In this document: one piece after another, positions 46,959 to 55,671 of the stretch
Position numbering within the stretch: the first letter of the stretch is position 1
Layout: the number at the start of each line of letters is the position of its first letter
Assembly (NCBI RefSeq): GCF_002797935.1
Contig: NZ_PGER01000001.1
Location: forward strand, 4,092,001-4,156,000
Direction: 5' to 3'
Source of the DNA: Flavobacterium sp. 1
GTDB taxonomy: Bacteria; Bacteroidota; Bacteroidia; Flavobacteriales; Flavobacteriaceae
Length of the DNA stretch: 64,000 nucleotides
Notes under the pieces: generated by a model
What the model saw: the letters and a program-made list of their open reading frames with translations, nothing else
Told to the model about the DNA's origin: nothing
Database searches by the model: none
Translations under genes and position numbers: made by a program

Positions 46959-48392
46959 ATGAGTAAAGATTTTACTAAAGGTAACATTGACTATTTAGAT
47001 TCTGAAAGGATAAAACTTTGGGAAAGAGTAACTCAATTAGAAATAGATGTTAGTAAAAAAACTTCTGATTTTGAAAAAGAAGCTAAACAATCATCTAAAA
47101 TGGCTTCTGAATATAAAAACAGAAGTCTCGAAGCGAAAGAACAAGCCACATCTAATGCTGAGCTTTCTCTTGCAAGAACTGAAGATGCTAAACAATGTTT
47201 AACTGACATAAAATTAATTAAAACAAAATCGGAACAAAGTTTCAAAAATATAGATGATTTTGATAAGAATCTAAAAGCAAGAACTGAGCATATAGAAGAT
47301 ACCCTTACTACGTTAGAAGAAAACTTTGAAAATAACGAATCACTCCTAGAAAAACTAGAAACCTTACAAGAACATTTCGATAAAGGAGATGAAATAAGTG
47401 GAAAAATAGATACTTTATATAAATCACTTCAGTCGAAAAAAAGAGAAATTGACAACTTACATCGTGAAATTTTTGGATACACAGAAAGCGAAATAAATGA
47501 AGAAGGAAATGAAATTGAAACAAAAGTTGAAGGCTTAAAAGATGAACTTGAAAACACATATGAATCCTTACAGGTTGATCTTAATGAATTACAAGAAGAA
47601 GTTGAAACAGTAAAAAAAGATACAATTGATGGTTACAATACTTTTCTAAAAGAAAAAACAAATGATTATAATGAGACATTATCTGGTTGGAATTTAGAGC
47701 ATAATGCCGTCTTAGACAAAATTAATAAATTACTTCCAAATGCACTAACTGCGGGTTTGTCTTCGGCCTATTCAGAGAAAAAAGATAGTGAAGTAAACGA
47801 CAGCAAAAAATTTACTTTTACTTTTAGGTTTGCGGCTTTAGGATTAGCAATGGTTTCATTGATTCCATTTGGACTAAGCATATATTTTATATTACAGAAA
47901 AGGACTATAATTGAAGTAATAGAATATAGCCCACGTTTTGTTTTGGCTATTATTCCTTTGTATATTCCTATTTTATGGATTGCATATTCTGCAAATAAAA
48001 AATTGAATCTTTCTAAACGATTAATAGAAGAATACACGCACAAAGAAGTATTGAGCAAAACATTTGAAGGTTTATCACATCAAATAAATTCGATTGAAGA
48101 TAAAGAAATTTCAAGTGATTTAAGAATTAAATTGCTTTACAATATTTTAAGCGTCAGTTCAGAAAATCCAGGTAAACTAATTAGCGATTACAATAAGTCA
48201 GATCATCCATTAATGGATGCATTGGAAAAAAGCGCGAACCTTTCTGATGCAGTTGAAAAACTTGAAAACATTCCAGGATTGTCCAAAATAGCTCGAATAT
48301 TGGACAATAAATCTAAAGAAATTTTAAAAGAACAGGCTAAAAAAGTTGACTCAACTTTAGGGCAAATTGTAGAAGAAGTCATTGAACCATAA
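46959..48392 (+). CDS. Coiled-coil membrane protein of unknown function
   Basis: 477 residues; family not recognised. Residues about 1-260 are nearly all coiled coil, rich in Glu, Lys, Asn and Leu with heptad spacing (KLETLQEHFDKGDEISGKID, VDLNELQEEVETVKKD). Two close membrane helices follow at about 290-310 (FAALGLAMVSLIPFGLSIYF) and 325-345 (FVLAIIPLYIPILWIAYSAN), then about 130 cytoplasmic, helical residues with LLYNILSVSSENPGKLISDY. No signal peptide, so the helical arms should both face the cytoplasm. The next small gene starts 12 nt after the stop and probably shares its transcript. Base use is more AT-rich than in the serA unit upstream, which fits an acquired gene, but that is weak evidence. 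Confidence 0.7.
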   Translation: MSKDFTKGNIDYLDSERIKLWERVTQLEIDVSKKTSDFEKEAKQSSKMASEYKNRSLEAKEQATSNAELSLARTEDAKQCLTDIKLIKTKSEQSFKNIDDFDKNLKARTEHIEDTLTTLEENFENNESLLEKLETLQEHFDKGDEISGKIDTLYKSLQSKKREIDNLHREIFGYTESEINEEGNEIETKVEGLKDELENTYESLQVDLNELQEEVETVKKDTIDGYNTFLKEKTNDYNETLSGWNLEHNAVLDKINKLLPNALTAGLSSAYSEKKDSEVNDSKKFTFTFRFAALGLAMVSLIPFGLSIYFILQKRTIIEVIEYSPRFVLAIIPLYIPILWIAYSANKKLNLSKRLIEEYTHKEVLSKTFEGLSHQINSIEDKEISSDLRIKLLYNILSVSSENPGKLISDYNKSDHPLMDALEKSANLSDAVEKLENIPGLSKIARILDNKSKEILKEQAKKVDSTLGQIVEEVIEP

Positions 48393-48404
48393 AATTATTT
48401 AAAT

Positions 48405-48665
48405 ATGGCTAAAATATCATTTAATTACGAAAAACCTTTTAATAAGTTATTGGATAAATTACAAATTCTACTGAAAAATGAAGATGGATATCTAACTGGA
48501 GATGAATCATCAGGAAGTTTTCAAATAAAAAGTGCAATTGGAACTTTTAAAGGAAAATATAAATACCTAAATAAAGTAATTACTGTAGAAATTGAAAAAA
48601 AACCATTTTTTATAAGCTCTAAAATAATTGAAAGTGAAGTAAAAAAATATTTATTTAGTAATTAA
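48405..48665 (+). CDS. Small protein, polyhydroxyalkanoate-granule-region-like fold
   Basis: 86 residues. The pattern of alternating strands and a final helix (GSFQIKSAIGTFKGKYKYLN, VITVEIEKKPFF, IESEVKKYL) resembles proteins annotated as polyhydroxyalkanoic acid system family, whose role is not understood. No catalytic residues stand out. It begins 12 nt after the coiled-coil membrane gene, so the two are probably made together; no PHA synthesis genes are in the window, so a link to storage granules is doubtful. The start ATG is the only one in frame. Confidence 0.55.
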   Translation: MAKISFNYEKPFNKLLDKLQILLKNEDGYLTGDESSGSFQIKSAIGTFKGKYKYLNKVITVEIEKKPFFISSKIIESEVKKYLFSN

Positions 48666-48697
48666 GTTTAAGCGAGTAACATTTCAAAAGTGGAACA

Positions 48698-49054
48698 ATG
48701 GTAACAATTGATACCCTCCGACAATTAGCTCTTTCATTCCCCGAAGCAACGGAAGAACCGCACTTTGAAAAAATATCTTTCAGGGTAAAGAAAAAAATAT
48801 TTGCCACTTATGACGATAAACTCAAAAGAGCCTGCATAAAATTATCAGAAATTGACCAAGACGTTTTTTCTGCAGCAGATAAAACCATTATTTATCCCCT
48901 TGATAATAAATGGGGGAAACAAGGCTGGACTTTAATTGAGATGGAAAAAGTGCACAATGACTTATTTGCAGATGCTCTGACAACAGCGTATTATGAAATG
49001 GCTCCAAAAAAACTTGCCGAAAAATTGCGCCCAAATAAGGATGACAATAGTTGA
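48698..49054 (+). CDS. MmcQ/YjbR family protein
   Basis: 118 residues with the family's usual size and blocks: LRQLALSFPEATEEPHFEKI near the start, FRVKKKIFATYDD, ACIKLSEIDQDVF, KWGKQGWTLIEM and the final helix DALTTAYYEMAPKKLAEKL. The fold is a CyaY-like alpha/beta sandwich with a double-wing shape thought to bind DNA; no cellular role has been settled. It stands 32 nt after the preceding small gene and 27 nt before the GyrI-like gene, so a shared transcript is possible. Such genes are common on accessory and transferable segments. Confidence 0.87.
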   Translation: MVTIDTLRQLALSFPEATEEPHFEKISFRVKKKIFATYDDKLKRACIKLSEIDQDVFSAADKTIIYPLDNKWGKQGWTLIEMEKVHNDLFADALTTAYYEMAPKKLAEKLRPNKDDNS

Positions 49055-49081
49055 TAGTTAATCACATAATTTAAAAAAAAA

Positions 49082-49555
49082 ATGAAACCAAGAATACTAA
49101 CAGCAAGCGAGAAAAAATTAATTGGAAAACGGCTTGTAATGAGTTTTGCAGATTACAAAGTGGGCGAACTTTGGAAGAATTTTATGCCAAGACGAAAAGA
49201 AATAAACAACAGCCTGTCCCCCGATTTAATTTCGATGACGGTTTATAAGCCAACTCATTTTTTGAATTTTACTCCATCAAATGAATTTGAAAAATGGGCA
49301 TCAGCAGAAGTTTCAGACTTTGACAATGTTCCTTCCGGGATGGAAACATTCACTTTGGCTGGAGGACTTTATGCGGTTTTTGATTATAAAGGCTTAAATA
49401 CTGATGATTCCATTTTCCGTTATATCTATGGGGAATGGATACCTAATTCGGATTATGATTTAGACAACAGGCCGCATTTTGAAATTTTAAGCGAAAAATA
49501 CAAAAACAATGATCCAGAATCTGAAGAGGAAATTTGGATACCCATAAAACGGTAA
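49082..49555 (+). CDS. GyrI-like (effector-binding) domain protein
   Basis: 157 residues. It matches stand-alone GyrI-like or AraC effector-binding domains: opening strand PRILTASEKKLIGKRLVMSF, WASAEVSDFDNVPSGMETFT, the AGGLYAVFDYKGL turn, FRYIYGEWIPNSDYDLDNR and the final PHFEILSEKY plus EEEIWIPIK. These are the usual landmarks. The family binds small hydrophobic molecules; some members hydrolyse cyclopropane-type toxins and some inhibit gyrase. No DNA-binding domain is fused. It lies 27 nt after the MmcQ/YjbR gene and converges on the DUF1501 gene. Confidence 0.85.
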   Translation: MKPRILTASEKKLIGKRLVMSFADYKVGELWKNFMPRRKEINNSLSPDLISMTVYKPTHFLNFTPSNEFEKWASAEVSDFDNVPSGMETFTLAGGLYAVFDYKGLNTDDSIFRYIYGEWIPNSDYDLDNRPHFEILSEKYKNNDPESEEEIWIPIKR

Positions 49556-49587
49556 CTATAAAATAGTATGTGTTTTTTAAAAATACT

Positions 49588-50757
49588 TTAAAACAAACCT
49601 TCCAATGCTTTATTTTGTATTCCAATTTTGGTGAAATCAAAATTCAATTTGTTTTTTAAAATTGACGCATAAACACTTCTAAAATCGATCTCATGTTTTA
49701 AATCGCCATTATCTAAATCGGCTAAATTGGGGTTTCGTCCAATAATTTGACCAAGGTTATTGCCGCCAATAACAAACATTGGAGCTGCTGTACCGTGATC
49801 AGTTCCTCGTCCATTGTCTTTTACGCGACGGCCAAATTCTGAAAAAACAACGATGGTCACATTCTGTAATTGCTGCGATTTTTTTAAATCTTCATAGAAA
49901 CTAAAAACAGCATCATTGAGTTCGGTCAACCTGTTTTTGTGAATGGAAAGCTGGTTGTCATGAGTATCAAAACCGCCCAGCGAAGTATAATACACCTTAG
50001 AATTTAGGTTTCCTTTTATCAGTTTCGAAATCCATTCTAGGTTTTTAGCTAGGCCTGTTTTTGGATAAATAACATCTGATGCTGCTGATTTTGCTAAAGC
50101 TTTCTGAATATCATCCGAACCTTCTACTACAGAATTAGCAACTTTTCGAACAAAATCCAATTGCGGATTACCCGATAATTGCCCTTCGTTTTCTTGTTTG
50201 TTTTTAGTCTTAAATCTGTCTGGATCTTTTACAGTAATGGAATTCGGTTCATCGCCTTTCAATGCCAAGTTATCAATGTTATCAATGTTTATTCCAGCAG
50301 TTGGCTGGTGTTCCTTGCATTGCAAATCGAGATAACGCCCAAGCCAGCCATCATTAAGATATTCCTGATGGGTTGGTGCCGTCTGCCAAATTTCCTGACT
50401 TCTAAAATGAGAACGCACAGGATTTGGATAACCCACGTTTTGGATAACCGACAAATCACCATTTTGCTGCATACTGGCAAATCCTTTCAAAGCAGGATGA
50501 AACGCCATTCCTTTTGCTGCATTTAAAACCTCGGTTTTTGAGATGGCGATCGTTGGACGCGAATCATAATAAAGTGCATCTTCAAACGGGATAAAAGTGT
50601 TTAGCCCATCATTTCCTCCGTTTAATTGGACAAAAACCACACATTGTTCACCCAAAACCAAATTAGTTTGTGAGCCAAAAGAATATAAAAAATCAGGCAA
50701 TAGAAGCGATCCTCCCGTAAATGTTCCTGTAAGCGCTAAAAATTTTCTTCTGTCCAT
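49588..50757 (-). CDS. DUF1501 family exported protein
   Basis: 389 residues. The N-terminus MDRRKFLALTGTFTGGSLLL resembles a Tat signal (RRKFL), so export in folded form is likely. Family landmarks are VVFVQLNGGNDGLNTFIPFE, VQNVGYPNPVRSHFRSQEIW, the GGFDTHDNQLSIHKNRL block, VVFSEFGRRVKDN and RGTDHGTAAPMFVIGG; the Asp/His residues recall the alkaline-phosphatase/sulfatase fold, though no reaction is proven for DUF1501. It forms a pair with the DUF1800 gene just upstream (79 nt), a pairing seen widely in Bacteroidetes and Planctomycetes, which points to a joint function outside the cytoplasm. Confidence 0.88.
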   Translation of the reverse strand: MDRRKFLALTGTFTGGSLLLPDFLYSFGSQTNLVLGEQCVVFVQLNGGNDGLNTFIPFEDALYYDSRPTIAISKTEVLNAAKGMAFHPALKGFASMQQNGDLSVIQNVGYPNPVRSHFRSQEIWQTAPTHQEYLNDGWLGRYLDLQCKEHQPTAGINIDNIDNLALKGDEPNSITVKDPDRFKTKNKQENEGQLSGNPQLDFVRKVANSVVEGSDDIQKALAKSAASDVIYPKTGLAKNLEWISKLIKGNLNSKVYYTSLGGFDTHDNQLSIHKNRLTELNDAVFSFYEDLKKSQQLQNVTIVVFSEFGRRVKDNGRGTDHGTAAPMFVIGGNNLGQIIGRNPNLADLDNGDLKHEIDFRSVYASILKNKLNFDFTKIGIQNKALEGLF

Positions 50758-50835
50758 AATGAATAAGTCTTAAAGTTGAAAGTCCATAAAGTCAAAAGTC
50801 ATAATTTCATTCAACTTTATGACTTTCGGCAGCTA

Positions 50836-52230
50836 TTATATTAATTGAAATTCAGGGGTTTTTACCATAAAATTGAATAATCGCAATACAGCGTTTTCCG
50901 AACCTTCGGTTTTACTGTCGAAATCGTATTTTAATAGCTGCTCGAAATCCTGCCGATCGGTTGCATCAGTTTTAAACAACAAACGATTTTCGAGCTCGGC
51001 AATGATTTCCTTGTTATTTCCATCTTTATCCCAATCCAGCCTCACCGTAAACTGCCTGTTTGGATTTTGCGTCATCATCGAATTTTCAACATTTTGTTTG
51101 TTCCCCCGAGTCAAATTTTTACCGTTGCAAAGTAAATCTGCAACATTATTTCGCTGTAAAAAGACTTGTGAAGTAAGCCAAGAATTACCGCCGTCCCAAC
51201 CTTTTACGTTAGGCTGGTTGAACAAATCCATTCCTTGATCTTTTAGAAATTTGGTAATCAATCTTTCATTAGGGTTTTCAATATTGAGTTCGTTCATCAA
51301 TTGCAAAATATACTCCAAAGGGCTTTTAATCTTAGAGCCACCATTCTTTTTAGCAAACTCTTCGGTGAATATTTTAACCAATAAAGGTTTGATTTCAAAA
51401 TTCTTTTTCCTCAAATAATCCCCATAATAACGAACTAATTCTTCCTTTGGATTATCATAAATGAACCATTTTAATATTTTTCGGGTAACCAAATAAGGAA
51501 TATTCGGCTGTTCAAAAATAATATCAATCATTTCATCAATTTTAAAACTGCCTTTTTTCCCAAAATAAATAAAGCTTTCATTGTCTTCAAATTTGGATCT
51601 GTAAACAGCGCTTTCTTCCCCAAGACCAAGTCCGGCGAGACCTTTGGCTCCGTTTTTTATATCTTGCTCGGAGTAATTCCCGATGCCAAGGGTAAAAAGT
51701 TCAAGCAACTCCCGACTTAAATTTTCGTTGAGTTTATCTTTTCGGTTGTCCGTATTATCAAGATAACGCACCATGGCATTGCTTTTAACAATCTCTTTGG
51801 TCAGTGTTTTGAAATTTCCAAAAGCATTTTTTCTTAAAATTTGATTGTGCTGAAAAATCCAGAAATTCACTTTCACTTTTGGGAAGGTTGACACATAATG
51901 ATTGTGCCAGAAACAGGTCATTTTTTCGCGGAGCGGAAATTCAGAAACAGTCATTTTATCTATCCACCAGGTTTTCATTTCTTCCGAAGTCTGCCTCTCT
52001 TTTTTCTGCTTTTCCTGTTTTTGTTCCTTTGTAGCATTTTTATAAAATTCCCGTTGTTGCTGTAATTCTACTCTTGTTTTTGGGCTGTTTTCTAAAAAAG
52101 AAGGAATAGTCGAATCAACAGAAGCCATAAATGAGTTTTCAAGAAAAAATGTTAATCCGTTTTGAGTAATTTTTGAAGCTTCTTTATTTGTGAAACCCAA
52201 CCGAAGTGACCAAAGCACATTTTGATCCAT
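50836..52230 (-). CDS. DUF1800 family protein
   Basis: About 464 residues from the ATG at 52230 (MDQNVLWSLRLGFT); an in-frame start at 52275 would add 15 residues with no match to the family. Typical blocks are LREKMTCFWHNHYVST, MVRYLDNTDNRKDKLNENLS, SRELLELFTLGIGNYSEQD, KNGAKGLAGLGL, and VKGWDGGNSWLTSQVFLQRN. No clear signal peptide is seen, although family members are usually thought to be exported. A Lys/Gln/Glu-rich stretch (KEQKQEKQKKERQTSEEMK) near residue 70-90 is probably a disordered or coiled linker. It is the first gene of the DUF1800-DUF1501 pair. Function unknown. Confidence 0.87.
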   Translation of the reverse strand: MDQNVLWSLRLGFTNKEASKITQNGLTFFLENSFMASVDSTIPSFLENSPKTRVELQQQREFYKNATKEQKQEKQKKERQTSEEMKTWWIDKMTVSEFPLREKMTCFWHNHYVSTFPKVKVNFWIFQHNQILRKNAFGNFKTLTKEIVKSNAMVRYLDNTDNRKDKLNENLSRELLELFTLGIGNYSEQDIKNGAKGLAGLGLGEESAVYRSKFEDNESFIYFGKKGSFKIDEMIDIIFEQPNIPYLVTRKILKWFIYDNPKEELVRYYGDYLRKKNFEIKPLLVKIFTEEFAKKNGGSKIKSPLEYILQLMNELNIENPNERLITKFLKDQGMDLFNQPNVKGWDGGNSWLTSQVFLQRNNVADLLCNGKNLTRGNKQNVENSMMTQNPNRQFTVRLDWDKDGNNKEIIAELENRLLFKTDATDRQDFEQLLKYDFDSKTEGSENAVLRLFNFMVKTPEFQLI

Positions 52231-52625
52231 AATAAAAGTGTTTAAATGAATTCGAAATCGTTTTAGTATGACCAATATTCATGAAAAAGGTTTAATTATA
52301 ATCTTAAAAAAAACACTCATTTCTTTACTAATAACGAGGATATTAAAAATAAATTTGATGAATGTCCGCAAAGAGTACCATATATGTTTTGCCACTGATT
52401 ACACAGATTCTCACAGATTTCATTACACTTTTTTAAAAATCTGTGTAAATCTTTTTAATCTGTGGCTAATTCTATCTGCTTGGTATTAGTTACAGATAGT
52501 CATAATAAATTTTATGCTGGAAATCTCAAAAATTACCAGCTTTTTAAATTTAGCGACTAAAACCGCATAGGTTTACAAATTTTAATATATTTGAGATTAC
52601 AACATCACCTAAACTAATTTGACAA
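52231..52625. other. Intergenic region with imperfect terminator-like hairpin
   Basis: GCCACTGATTACACAGATT (52391-52409) can pair imperfectly with AATCTGTG...AATCTGTGGC (52438-52465). The CACAGATT family is, from memory, frequent between Flavobacterium genes. It has no obvious gene to terminate here, as it lies between two divergent genes. The rest is AT-rich and empty. Confidence 0.4.
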
Positions 52626-53256
52626 TTGAACACTATTCAATCATTACCTCTGGATTTAAAATCGGTTATTGGAACAGAAAAAGTTGATTTTTCAATCCTA
52701 GCCAAACGAAAACAGCCTTTAAATAAATCCTTGGGAATTATCGCTTTTGGAATTATATGGTCGGCCTTTATCAGCATTTTTGTAATTGCTTTTTTGGGAC
52801 CTCTTTTTAAAGGAGAAGAGGTTCATTTTAAAGTAAACGATGAACCGACTACAGCCAGTTGGGATAATTTTGAACCGATGCTTGTCCCAACTTTAATTAT
52901 TGGTCTTTTTGTAGTAGTAGGGATTGCCATTTTGTGTGGCGGATTTTACGCCTTATTTCAAAAAGGCGGGTATTTTGTAGGCACAGAAAACAGACTAATT
53001 CACTATCGCAAAGGAACAATTACCACTTATGACTGGGAACAATTTTCGGGAAATTATGGAAATAAACAGTAAAAAGGAAGACCTTTCGATGGAACTGAGA
53101 ACAGGTAAAATGGTAAGCCAAAAAGACAAATCCGACAAATATGTACCCGATATTCTCTATATCTCTGGAGTTCCTGATATTTTGGAAATCGAAAAAATAT
53201 GCAGAAACAGAATTAAGGAAAATGACCCTACTCCTGCTGTTCTTCAAAATATATAA
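52626..53256 (+). pseudogene. Frameshifted small membrane protein gene
   Basis: The first frame (from a TTG at 52626) encodes 148 residues with two membrane helices (LGIIAFGIIWSAFISIFVIA and VPTLIIGLFVVVGIAILCGG), then a strand-rich part (YFVGTENRLIHYRKGTITTY) and stops at 53072 soon after YDWEQFSGN. The reading resumes in the +1 frame: EINSKKEDLSMELRTGK, then PDILYISGVPDILEIEKICR and NDPTPAVLQNI to 53256. The second part looks like the natural end of the same protein, a bacterial PH-like domain tail. One extra base in AAATTATGG (about 53048-53056) would explain the break. It could be a real mutation or a sequencing error. Confidence 0.65.
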
Positions 53257-53324
53257 TCAAAATGCCTAATTTGAATATCCAAATTAGGCATTTTTTAATC
53301 GTATTATTTAAAAATCTATCTAGA

Positions 53325-54158
53325 TCAATTGTTGGAGCATTTAGAAAAAAGAACCAGTATTTTTATAATGGCAATGACTAAAAAAATAATGGTTCTGGCA
53401 GACAAGCCTGATGAACCTGATGATTCCCGATTTGTACTATTGGCAAAAACAGTTTCCTTATTTCCAACCAAAACCTGGGTCAGACTTGGATCATAGGCAA
53501 CATAACCTGACATTGCGGAAATGCAGATCATAAAAAAATCTGAGAGTTTATTGGCATTATAGTGGTCAGTCACAATGTTAACCAAACTTCGGATTTTACT
53601 GTCCATTTCTATAGAACTGAAAGAAGACAATAAAACATAAAAACTGCGGTGCTGTACATACATAATAGCCTCGAAGTTGTTTTGACTCAAATTCGTCAGC
53701 AGAAAATCAATTTTGCCAATGAGTTTCTTATTCAATTGAAACAGTGCGTCTTCGGGAAAACAATCTTTAAAGTCAAAAATATCGCTAATGATATCGAATT
53801 TATTTTGAGATAAATTCTGGTCAAAAAACAGCACTAAATCATCATTAAGAAACTGACTGATAAAATCCTGAATTTTTTCGGCATCATGCTCTCTTTGCGG
53901 AGACGGAAAATTGTGTCTGGAATAATTTTTTTTTGCAAAAAGATTGTACAAAACCCTATTGGAAACCACAAAATAAAGCTCTTGAGGATATTCTTTTAAA
54001 GCCAAAATCAAGCTGTTGGCAACATTGACATCAATATCAGGGTTAATTCTTTTCTCGACATTAACCTGCTTTTCTATTCGGATAACATCTTCGGAGGAAA
54101 ATAATAAAATATTGCTTTTATCTATCTTTAATTCTTCAAACAGCTCTATTATGTTCAT
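53325..54158 (-). CDS. Tail-anchored protein of chaperone locus, paralogue 1
   Basis: 277 residues; family not recognised. It is a clear paralogue of the next gene upstream: shared opening MNII-LF, SEDVIRIEKQVNVEKRINPD, ALKEYPQELYF and SNRVLYNLF, with matching helices throughout. The body is predicted all-helical and soluble; the only membrane segment is at the very end (IIFLVIAIIKILVLFSK, then a Cys and three residues), so it should be a C-tail-anchored protein facing the cytoplasm. A Ser/Gly-rich linker (NRESSGSSGLSA) precedes the anchor. It follows its paralogue by 73 nt and the pair is divergent from the GrpE-like and Hsp70 genes. Confidence 0.7.
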   Translation of the reverse strand: MNIIELFEELKIDKSNILLFSSEDVIRIEKQVNVEKRINPDIDVNVANSLILALKEYPQELYFVVSNRVLYNLFAKKNYSRHNFPSPQREHDAEKIQDFISQFLNDDLVLFFDQNLSQNKFDIISDIFDFKDCFPEDALFQLNKKLIGKIDFLLTNLSQNNFEAIMYVQHRSFYVLLSSFSSIEMDSKIRSLVNIVTDHYNANKLSDFFMICISAMSGYVAYDPSLTQVLVGNKETVFANSTNRESSGSSGLSARTIIFLVIAIIKILVLFSKCSNN

Positions 54159-54231
54159 ACTTTTCGCAAATTTTAAAGCACAAACATACTCTTTTTAACT
54201 CTTTTTCAAAAGACTAAACAAAAAATTTAGC

Positions 54232-55068
54232 TCAGGAACATTTGGTCGCCAAAAAAGGTATAACGGCACAAATCAAACCAATTAATATACTAACCAAAAC
54301 CGGCTTTTTAGTCGGGTCGCCATCACTGGTAAATACAGTTACACTTGCTCTGTTTTTAATAAGAGTCTCATTTACGTTTTCATCAAAAGCTTTATAGAAT
54401 GCCATAGACTGTATAACAGCTGTGAAAAACGAATCATCTATTTTCTTTTGATAAAACACGATTACCAAAGACAATAAATCAGAAATTTTCTGGTCTGTTT
54501 CAAATGTTCTAAAATGAGTTAACAGCCCGTAAAAAGTTGTGTATCTGATGAAAATGATATTTGAAAAATCATTGGAATACGTAACGCACAATTGGTTTAT
54601 CGAAAAATCCAATTTAGAAAAAACAAGCGAAGCCATTTTGTAAATTATCTCTTCTGGCAAATAATTCTTTGCATCCAAAAGATAATCAAGCTCTTCCAAA
54701 TCATTATATGTATTTGTCGAAAGTTTCAGGCTGAAAAAAGAAAGCAGATCATCAGCCAAAAAAACAGCGATAAAACCTTTAACCTTTTCGTCTGAAACAA
54801 AACCGTTGGAAACAGGAAAATTGTTTTTGGATAAATTGTTTTTTGACAAAAAATTAAACAGTGTACGATTCGACATTAAAAACAAAAAGACTTCTTTATA
54901 TTCTTTGAGGGCACGAATTAAATTTTCGCCCGCTTTGGAATCTATTTCGGGATTAATTTTCTTTTCGAAATTGATTTTTTTCTCTATTCGGATAAAATCC
55001 TCAGAGTCAAAATCCAGAATCTGATCTCTTTTTAAATCCAGTAAAGCAAACAATTGAATGATATTCAT
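54232..55068 (-). CDS. Tail-anchored protein of chaperone locus, paralogue 2
   Basis: 278 residues, paralogous to the gene below it (opening MNIIQLFALLDL, SEDFIRIEKKINFEKKINPE, ALKEYKEVFLF, SNRTLFNFLSKNN). Helical, soluble body with a single C-terminal membrane segment (VLVSILIGLICAVIPFL, ending ATKCS). No known domain seen. The short intergenic gap (about 100 bp) to the divergent GrpE-like gene suggests shared control. Keeping two similar copies side by side hints at a hetero-complex or at recent duplication; identity by eye is moderate, so the duplication is not new. A link to the Hsp70 is inferred from position only. Confidence 0.7.
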   Translation of the reverse strand: MNIIQLFALLDLKRDQILDFDSEDFIRIEKKINFEKKINPEIDSKAGENLIRALKEYKEVFLFLMSNRTLFNFLSKNNLSKNNFPVSNGFVSDEKVKGFIAVFLADDLLSFFSLKLSTNTYNDLEELDYLLDAKNYLPEEIIYKMASLVFSKLDFSINQLCVTYSNDFSNIIFIRYTTFYGLLTHFRTFETDQKISDLLSLVIVFYQKKIDDSFFTAVIQSMAFYKAFDENVNETLIKNRASVTVFTSDGDPTKKPVLVSILIGLICAVIPFLATKCS

Positions 55069-55171
55069 CCTTTTACGAAAACATTAAGTGTGACAATAAA
55101 AAATAACGCGGGTAAATAACAACCTACTAAATAAATTGTAAATTGCTCATTCATAAAAATCCAATTTTAAA

Positions 55172-55459
55172 ATGAATGCAATAATAAACCAACTATTTGA
55201 GATTGAAAAAAAAGCGCTTGAACAAAACATTGATGGTTTTGAGCGCAATCTAAAAAGAATTTACCACGAATTAGAAGAAAAAGGATATAAAATAGTAAAT
55301 CCTTTGGGTACAAATTATGATGAAAGAGACAGTTCCATAGAGGCAAATATTCTTAATTCGAACTCAAAAAAAATTACCAAAGTCATTAGGCCCACAATTT
55401 ATAAATCAGAAAACAATACGTTTCAACTGATTCAAAAAGCAGTAGTTATCGTAGAATAA
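55172..55459 (+). CDS. Minimal GrpE-like protein (candidate nucleotide exchange factor)
   Basis: 95 residues. The C-terminal 60 residues follow the GrpE head domain pattern: YKIVNPLGTNYDERDSSIEA, then strands ending IRPTIYK and the closing LIQKAVVIVE, which parallels the xxGYxLxxRxxRxAxVxV end of true GrpE. The N-terminal 38 residues (FEIEKKALEQNIDGFERNLK) form a short helix, far shorter than the long dimer-forming helices of housekeeping GrpE (about 190 residues in all). It precedes an Hsp70 gene by 212 nt, in the same direction. GrpE swaps ADP for ATP on Hsp70; here that role is inferred from the head pattern and the neighbour. Confidence 0.6.
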   Translation: MNAIINQLFEIEKKALEQNIDGFERNLKRIYHELEEKGYKIVNPLGTNYDERDSSIEANILNSNSKKITKVIRPTIYKSENNTFQLIQKAVVIVE

Positions 55460-55469
55460 TAAGCTATTA

Positions 55470-55646
55470 GGTGTAATTTATAAAATTTTTATTTAACACA
55501 TAGAAACATAGATTTTATTTAAAAAAAGAATGCAAAAAAGAAATACATTTCTTTCACATAGTGAGCTATGAGTGTTTTAAATAAGTGAAACGCCTACATT
55601 AGAAGTTGCAAAATCTATGTTTCTATGTGTTGAAAATAGTTACACC
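55470..55646. repeat. Nested inverted-repeat element before hsp70-like gene
   Basis: Outer arms GGTGTAA (55470-55476) and TTACACC (55640-55646); inner arms of 22 bp, perfect (AACACATAGAAACATAGATT plus TT at 55495-55516; complement at 55610-55631), around a 93-nt centre. Size, AT-rich termini and position between genes fit a miniature mobile or interspersed element. Confidence 0.6.
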
Positions 55647-55671
55647 AATAGGGAAATAATAATACCATTTT

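Noticed and set aside
54592..55024. Plus-strand ORFs antisense to the tail-anchored gene
   Set aside because: Basic, low-complexity shadows; the minus-strand reading has a paralogue next to it.
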